This document shows positions 63,597 to 64,000 of a stretch of 64,000 nucleotides of DNA, in pieces; within the stretch, counting starts at the first letter, position 1, and each line of letters starts with the position of its first letter. Source of the stretch: an uncultured Flavobacteriaceae bacterium. Lineage in GTDB: Bacteria; Bacteroidota; Bacteroidia; Flavobacteriales; Flavobacteriaceae. The DNA lies in the NCBI GenBank assembly GCA_937929935.1, contig CALFUL010000013.1, forward strand, positions 62,001-126,000, written 5' to 3'. Made by a program: the position numbers and the translations under genes. Under the pieces are notes generated by a model. That model was not told the origin of the DNA. It saw nothing but the letters and a program-made list of their open reading frames with translations, and did not search any database.

Positions 63597-64000
63597 TTAG
63601 TATTTGAGCCATCTATATAAATCTTTATACGTAGGTTTTTTGCCATACATCAATATACCAATTCGGTAGATTTTTGAAGCCAACCAAACAATCCCAATAA
63701 ATGTAATTATTAAAAGTACTATGGATGTCACAAGCTGCCAAACAGGCACTCCCCCGGCACCAATTCCTCCTGGCAAACGCATCAACATTACAATAGGAGA
63801 AGTCAACGGAAATAAGGAAAACCCAACGGCTATTGGACCATGTGGATTACTAAATACCGAGAAAAAACCAACATAAACCGCTAACATTAAAGGCAAAATA
63901 ACCGGAAACATAAACTGCTGTGTATCCGTTTCATTATCTACTGAGGCGCCAATTGCTGCATAAATAGAACTATAAATTAAATAACCTAAAATAAAGTATA
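63597..64000 (-). CDS. ABC transporter permease (NatB-like), C-terminal part
   Basis: The track begins at an internal ATG (63911), but the frame is open to the window edge and reads FILGYLIYSSIYAAIGASVDNETDTQQF before it, the conserved NatB/ABC-2 permease segment. About 134 codons are seen, with three to four membrane helices and the end DLYRWLKY. It would export sodium or other substrates with an ATPase lying outside the window. Confidence 0.82.
   Translation of the reverse strand, partial: YFILGYLIYSSIYAAIGASVDNETDTQQFMFPVILPLMLAVYVGFFSVFSNPHGPIAVGFSLFPLTSPIVMLMRLPGGIGAGGVPVWQLVTSIVLLIITFIGIVWLASKIYRIGILMYGKKPTYKDLYRWLKY

Overview
The window reads as chromosome of a Flavobacteriaceae member (Bacteroidota). 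It is AT-rich and uses promoters with TAnnTTTG -7 boxes. It carries SprB/HYR-type surface repeats, a DnaX without the usual zinc-cysteine module, LytTR signalling, MiaE, a cyclophilin-FKBP fusion and many flavobacterial lipoproteins. I cannot name the genus. I saw no tRNA, rRNA, CRISPR array or prophage; the one structural RNA I recognise is RNase P RNA.

Layout. 1-8.4 kb: about 2,800 codons of a giant secreted adhesin on the minus strand. It runs off the left edge and is absent from the ORF track. 9-14.2 kb: a minus-strand run of RecD-like helicase, DUF4126 protein, kdsB, HAD phosphatase, kdnB and a PlsC-type acyltransferase, which points to Kdo or 8-amino-Kdo supply for lipopolysaccharide. 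14.3-20 kb: housekeeping genes (DUF3822 protein, rsmD, rnpB, dnaX, TMEM220-like, miaE). 20-28.8 kb: a minus-strand housekeeping block (ppk1-sixA-pdxH-rnz-small STAS-like-pyrB-pyrR, then rpsA). 29-29.5 kb: a LysM protein, nine exact GTTAGAC heptamers and a terminator.

29.7-44.7 kb is an accessory block of sixteen genes, all on the minus strand. It holds DUF3137, DUF1266, PH-like membrane proteins, LemA, a DKNYY lipoprotein with an apparent frameshift, an EF-hand lipoprotein, a YwqK/MORN-like repeat protein, an HtrA-like protease with a zinc ribbon, and at its upstream end a TPR-histidine kinase with a LytTR regulator. Its right side is an IS110/IS30 scar. I consider this block the best candidate for an undescribed, co-regulated envelope system. 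45-48 kb is a cassette-like zone: a Crp/Fnr regulator plus a DJ-1/PfpI protein, then a ParD/ParE pair, with two copies of a foldable non-coding repeat and GTTGSCAACAAT boxes between them.

48-64 kb is mixed core and accessory: MBL-fold hydrolase, secreted proteins, acyltransferase, bile acid:Na+ symporter family protein, redoxin, a cupin gene broken by two compensating frameshifts, a DinB/YfiT protein, two LVIVD-like lipoproteins, lpxD, cold-shock protein, two tiny related membrane ORFs, the cyclophilin-FKBP fusion, an M28 peptidase, PPK2, a secreted protein, an NtrC-like regulator without a DNA-binding domain, and the end of a NatB-like ABC permease that runs off the right edge.
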